Shown piece after piece: positions 35,982 through 38,703 of a stretch of 38,703 nucleotides of DNA; position 1 is the stretch's first letter, and each line of letters starts with the position of its first letter. The DNA is taken from positions 1 to 38,703 of the forward strand of contig DDKG01000003.1 of assembly GCA_002339265.1 (NCBI GenBank), written 5' to 3'. Position numbers and translations under genes: made by a program. The DNA is from Massilia sp. UBA2604 (GTDB lineage Bacteria > Pseudomonadota > Gammaproteobacteria > Burkholderiales > Burkholderiaceae_D). The notes beneath the pieces were generated by a model, which worked only from the letters and a program-made list of their open reading frames with translations, was not told the DNA's origin and ran no database searches.

Positions 35982-37397
35982 TCAGGCCGCCGCGTCGGAG
36001 GCGGCAGGTACGTCAGCAGGCACAAAAGTGCTGCCATCCGCCGCCGGCACCGGCTTGGCGCCCAGTTCGAACACGCCGACCGATTCGACGTGCGAGGTAT
36101 GCGGGAACATGTTCACCACGCCCGCCTTCTTCATCACATAGCCAGCCTTGTGCACCAGGATGCCGGCGTCGCGCGCCAGCGTCGACGGGCTGCACGAGAC
36201 GTAGACGATACGCTGCGGCATCAGGTCTTCGTGGGTCTCGCGCAGTTCGGCCAGCGCCAGCGCCAGCGCCATGGCGCCGTCACGCGGCGGGTCGATCAGC
36301 ATGCGGTCGAACTTGCCCAGTGCCACCAGGTCGTCCTTGGTGACTTCGAACAGGTTGCGGGTCGAGAACGAGGTTTTCTCCGCCAGGCCGTTGGCCCTGG
36401 CATTGTCCAGCGCACGCGTGGTGAGCGCCGTGCTGCCCTCGATGCCGACCACCTCGCGCGCCTGGGTCGCCAGCGGCAGCGTGAAGTTGCCCAGGCCGCA
36501 GAACAGGTCGGCCACGCGGTCTTGCGGCTGCACTTCGAGCAGGCGCAGCGCCTTGGCCACCAGCACGCGGTTGATGTGGTGGTTCACCTGGGTGAAATCG
36601 GTCGGCTTGAACGGCATGCGGATGCCGAACTCCGGGAGCGTGTAGTACAGCTCCTTGCCCAGCGGGTAGAACGGATAGGCGGTGTCCGGGCCCTTCGGCT
36701 GCAGCCACCACTGGATGCCCCACTGGTCGGCGAAGGCTTTCACCAGGGTTTCGTCGGCGGCGGTGAGCGGCGCCATGATGCGCAGTACCAGCACCGTGGT
36801 CTCTTCGCCGATCGCCACCTCGATCTGCGGCATCTGGTTATAGATCGACAGGCCGCCGACCAGCTCGCGCAGCGGCACCAGCAGGCGCGCGACGTGGTCC
36901 GGCAGGATCTCGCAGGTCGTGATGTCGGCCACGTAGGACGAGGCGCGCTCGTGGAAGCCCACCAGGACGCCGCCCTTTTTCGCCACGTGGCGCACCGACA
37001 GGCGCGCGCGGTAGCGGTAATCCCAGGTCGGGCCGTACATCGGGCGCATGATCATCTCGGCCTTCACTTTGCCGAGGTGCCACAGGTTGTCCTCCAGCAC
37101 GCGGCCCTTCATCGCCACCTGCGCGCTCGGCTCCAGGTGCTGCATCGAGCAACCGCCGCAGTAGCCGAAATGCTGGCACTTCGGCTCGACCCGCATCGAC
37201 GAGGCGCGCTGCAGGGTGACCATGCGGCCCGCTTCCCAGTTCTTTTTCTTGCGCGTCGTCTCGAAGCTGACGCGTTCGCCCGGCAGCGCGCCTTCGACGA
37301 AGATCACCTTGCCTGGCGAGCCGTCCTCGTTCTCGAGGTGGCCAACGCCGCGCCCGTCCATGTCGAGGGATTTGATGTCGATGAAGATTTCTTGCAT
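35982..37397 (-). CDS. rlmD: 23S rRNA (uracil-1939-C5)-methyltransferase RlmD
   Basis: RlmD methylates U1939 of 23S rRNA. The 471-residue protein starts at ATG 37397 (MQEIFIDIKSLDMDGRG). It has an N-terminal TRAM domain, the [4Fe-4S] ligands C74, C80, C83 (CQHFGYCGGC) and C162 (TTCEILPD), the SAM motif VADLFCGLGNFTLPLA, IDPPRDGA, and the catalytic cysteine in VYVSCSPSTLARD. The C-terminal tail is Ala-rich. An upstream open extension of about 230 codons is a shadow of rpoS and of the intergenic region. Confidence 0.94.
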   Translation of the reverse strand: MQEIFIDIKSLDMDGRGVGHLENEDGSPGKVIFVEGALPGERVSFETTRKKKNWEAGRMVTLQRASSMRVEPKCQHFGYCGGCSMQHLEPSAQVAMKGRVLEDNLWHLGKVKAEMIMRPMYGPTWDYRYRARLSVRHVAKKGGVLVGFHERASSYVADITTCEILPDHVARLLVPLRELVGGLSIYNQMPQIEVAIGEETTVLVLRIMAPLTAADETLVKAFADQWGIQWWLQPKGPDTAYPFYPLGKELYYTLPEFGIRMPFKPTDFTQVNHHINRVLVAKALRLLEVQPQDRVADLFCGLGNFTLPLATQAREVVGIEGSTALTTRALDNARANGLAEKTSFSTRNLFEVTKDDLVALGKFDRMLIDPPRDGAMALALALAELRETHEDLMPQRIVYVSCSPSTLARDAGILVHKAGYVMKKAGVVNMFPHTSHVESVGVFELGAKPVPAADGSTFVPADVPAASDAAA

Positions 37398-37463
37398 GGT
37401 GATGAGAAAGTGGAGTGAAGGCAGGGAGCTGGCCCTGGCCGGCGGCGCGCACGATGGCCGCGC

Positions 37464-37488
37464 AAAAAAGAAAAATGGCCGAAAAGGC
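37464..37488 (-). terminator. Possible weak terminator after rpoS
   Basis: On the minus strand a short GGCC/GGCC hairpin (5-nt loop, 37477-37488) is followed by TTTTTCTTTTTT. The stem is short, but the U-tract is strong. Confidence 0.5.
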
Positions 37489-37540
37489 CCGGCGGCATGA
37501 TAGCAAGGAATCGAAGTGGACGCTACCGGACAGGTTGCTG

Positions 37541-38554
37541 CTACAACAATGAATCCCGCACCACGCCGCGCGCCGCCATCGCCCGCTTGAGCTTGACCAG
37601 CGCCTCCTGCTGGATCTGGCGCACCCGCTCGCGCGTCACGCCCATCTCTTCGGCCAGGGTTTCCAGGGTGGCCGGATCGTCGTTGTCGAGGCCGAAACGG
37701 CGGGTAACGACCAGACGCTGCTTGTCCGGCAGCCGGGTCAGCCAGTCGCGCACCAGCAGCGCCACCTCTTGCTGCTCGGCGTGGGCGTCGGGACTGCCCT
37801 CGCCGTCGTCGGGCAGCATGTCCATCAGGCTCGATTGCGGATCGTTGTCGAGCGGCGCATCGAGCGAGGTCGCGTGCTCGGACAGGGTCAGTATGTCTTG
37901 CACTTCCTCGACCGGGCGGCCGACCAGGCTTGCGATGTCCTCGCTCGAGGCTTCCTTGCCGTCGTGCTTCTGGGCCTCGAGGTGGTATTTGGCGCGCAGC
38001 ACGCCGTTGAGCTCGCGCACCATGTGCACCGGCAGGCGCACGGTGCGGGCCTGGTTCATGATGGCGCGCTCGATGCTCTGGCGGATCCACCAGGTGGCAT
38101 AGGTCGAGAAACGGAAGCCGCGCTCGGGTTCGAACTTGTCGATGGCGCGCATCAGGCCGATATTGCCCTCCTCGATCAGGTCGAGCAGGACCACGCCGCG
38201 GTTGATGTAGTGCTTGGCGATCGAGACGACCAGGCGCAGGTTATGCTCGATCATCTTCTGGCGCGCGTTGAAGTCGCCGGACTTCGCCAGGGTGGCGAAG
38301 TGGACTTCCTCGGCCGCCGTGAGGAGCGGCCGGGCGCCGATCTGGTTCAGGTAGTGCTGGGTGGTGTCGGTCGCGAGCTCGGCCTGCAAGACCTTTCGCA
38401 ACTCGTCGACCGTCTCGATGCCGGCATGGCGCGTGACCGCCTCTTCGCCCGCCGCGCCGTCGATGCCGTCGTCCGCATGCGCGCGCTCGCTTTCCGGTTC
38501 GTCCGGAAACTCGTCCGTATCCTCCTGGTCCAGCGAGTGCGGCGGCTGCGTCAT
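37541..38554 (-). CDS. rpoS: RNA polymerase sigma factor RpoS
   Basis: The stationary-phase and general-stress sigma factor. The 337-residue protein starts at ATG 38554 (MTQPPHSLD) and has an acidic N-terminal extension ([14 protein letters not shown] type, about residues 10-45). Region 1.2/2 includes [20 protein letters not shown] and [20 protein letters not shown]. Region 3 contains [20 protein letters not shown]. Region 4 contains [20 protein letters not shown]. The nlpD-like gene ends 7 nt upstream, and in Proteobacteria the rpoS promoter often lies within nlpD. Confidence 0.95.
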   Translation of the reverse strand: MTQPPHSLDQEDTDEFPDEPESERAHADDGIDGAAGEEAVTRHAGIETVDELRKVLQAELATDTTQHYLNQIGARPLLTAAEEVHFATLAKSGDFNARQKMIEHNLRLVVSIAKHYINRGVVLLDLIEEGNIGLMRAIDKFEPERGFRFSTYATWWIRQSIERAIMNQARTVRLPVHMVRELNGVLRAKYHLEAQKHDGKEASSEDIASLVGRPVEEVQDILTLSEHATSLDAPLDNDPQSSLMDMLPDDGEGSPDAHAEQQEVALLVRDWLTRLPDKQRLVVTRRFGLDNDDPATLETLAEEMGVTRERVRQIQQEALVKLKRAMAARGVVRDSLL

Positions 38555-38561
38555 ACCGTTC

Positions 38562-38703
38562 CTAACGAACGGGCAAGAACCTCGTCGGGTCGACCGGCTT
38601 GCCCTGCTGACGAATCTCGAAGTGCAACTTGACCACGTCGGCATCGGAGTCGCCCATCTCGGCGATCACCTGGCCACGGTTCACGTTGTCGCCCTCCTTG
38701 ACC
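38562..38703 (-). CDS. nlpD: NlpD-like M23-family lipoprotein, C-terminal fragment
   Basis: The last 46 codons are visible ([19 protein letters not shown] through [19 protein letters not shown]), ending at TAG 38562-38564. This is the end of a LytM/M23 domain. The histidine of LHFEIR is the conserved metal/catalytic-site position in active M23 enzymes, but the rest of the site lies outside the window, so activity versus amidase activation cannot be judged. The position directly before rpoS is the classic nlpD context. Confidence 0.88.
   Translation of the reverse strand, partial: VKEGDNVNRGQVIAEMGDSDADVVKLHFEIRQQGKPVDPTRFLPVR

Noticed and set aside
35751..37418. A 555-codon plus-strand frame
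   Set aside because: It is antisense to rlmD and the sugar dehydrogenase. The composition (Gln, Arg, Ala, His) is typical of reverse-strand shadows.
37398..38090. A long N-terminal extension of RlmD
   Set aside because: It runs antiparallel in frame through the rpoS coding region and gives Arg/Ala-rich nonsense. The ATG at 37397 gives the standard TRAM-domain start.

Overview
The window reads as chromosomal DNA of a high-GC betaproteobacterium of the Burkholderiales, most likely the Oxalobacteraceae (Massilia/Telluria-like). This is an inference. It rests on the gene order ndk-rlmN-pilW-rodZ-ispG-hisS-yfgM-bamB-der-hfq-hflX-hflK-hflC-hisZ-purA, the nlpD-rpoS pair, a HisZ regulatory subunit, a PEP-CTERM protein and several families of palindromic intergenic repeats. 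No prophage, insertion sequence, CRISPR array or restriction system was found.

Left part (1-9000), the most accessory region. A soluble hybrid kinase (receiver-kinase-receiver), cut by the left edge, diverges from a 96-residue HNH protein. Three identical tRNA-Asn(GTT) genes follow, all on the minus strand, each with its own TATAAT box and terminator. Between copies 1 and 2 lie purT, a Fur-box-controlled TonB-dependent siderophore receptor, a dienelactone-hydrolase-like protein and an isochorismatase-fold protein. Between copies 2 and 3 lies a second alpha/beta hydrolase.

Central part (9000-16100). An aspartate/aromatic aminotransferase diverges from uvrB. Facing uvrB is a minus-strand group: a PAS-containing hybrid histidine kinase, a PEP-CTERM secreted protein and a MarC-family membrane protein.

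Right part (16200-33300), a long minus-strand housekeeping block. Read in transcription order it runs ndk, rlmN, pilW, rodZ, ispG, hisS, yfgM-like, bamB, der, hfq, hflX, hflK, hflC, hisZ, purA and a phosphoribosyltransferase. Many genes overlap by 1 nt or lie within about 25 nt of each other. The block joins RNA modification and translation (rlmN, hisS, der, hfq), envelope assembly and quality control (bamB, yfgM, hflKC, rodZ, pilW), isoprenoid synthesis (ispG) and purine/histidine metabolism (purA, ndk, hisZ). Larger gaps hold REPIN-like paired hairpins.

Right end (33500-38703). A BI-1 family membrane protein converges on a membrane-anchored PQQ-type sugar dehydrogenase. That gene follows rlmD, then rpoS, then the last 46 codons of an nlpD-like gene.

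I found no clearly new multi-gene defence or metabolic system. The best leads are the REPIN family with compensatory base changes, the His-rich tail on HisRS, the reciprocal nucleophile substitutions in two adjacent hydrolases beside a Fur-regulated receptor, the triplicated tRNA-Asn modules, and the five-helix anchor fused to a sugar dehydrogenase.
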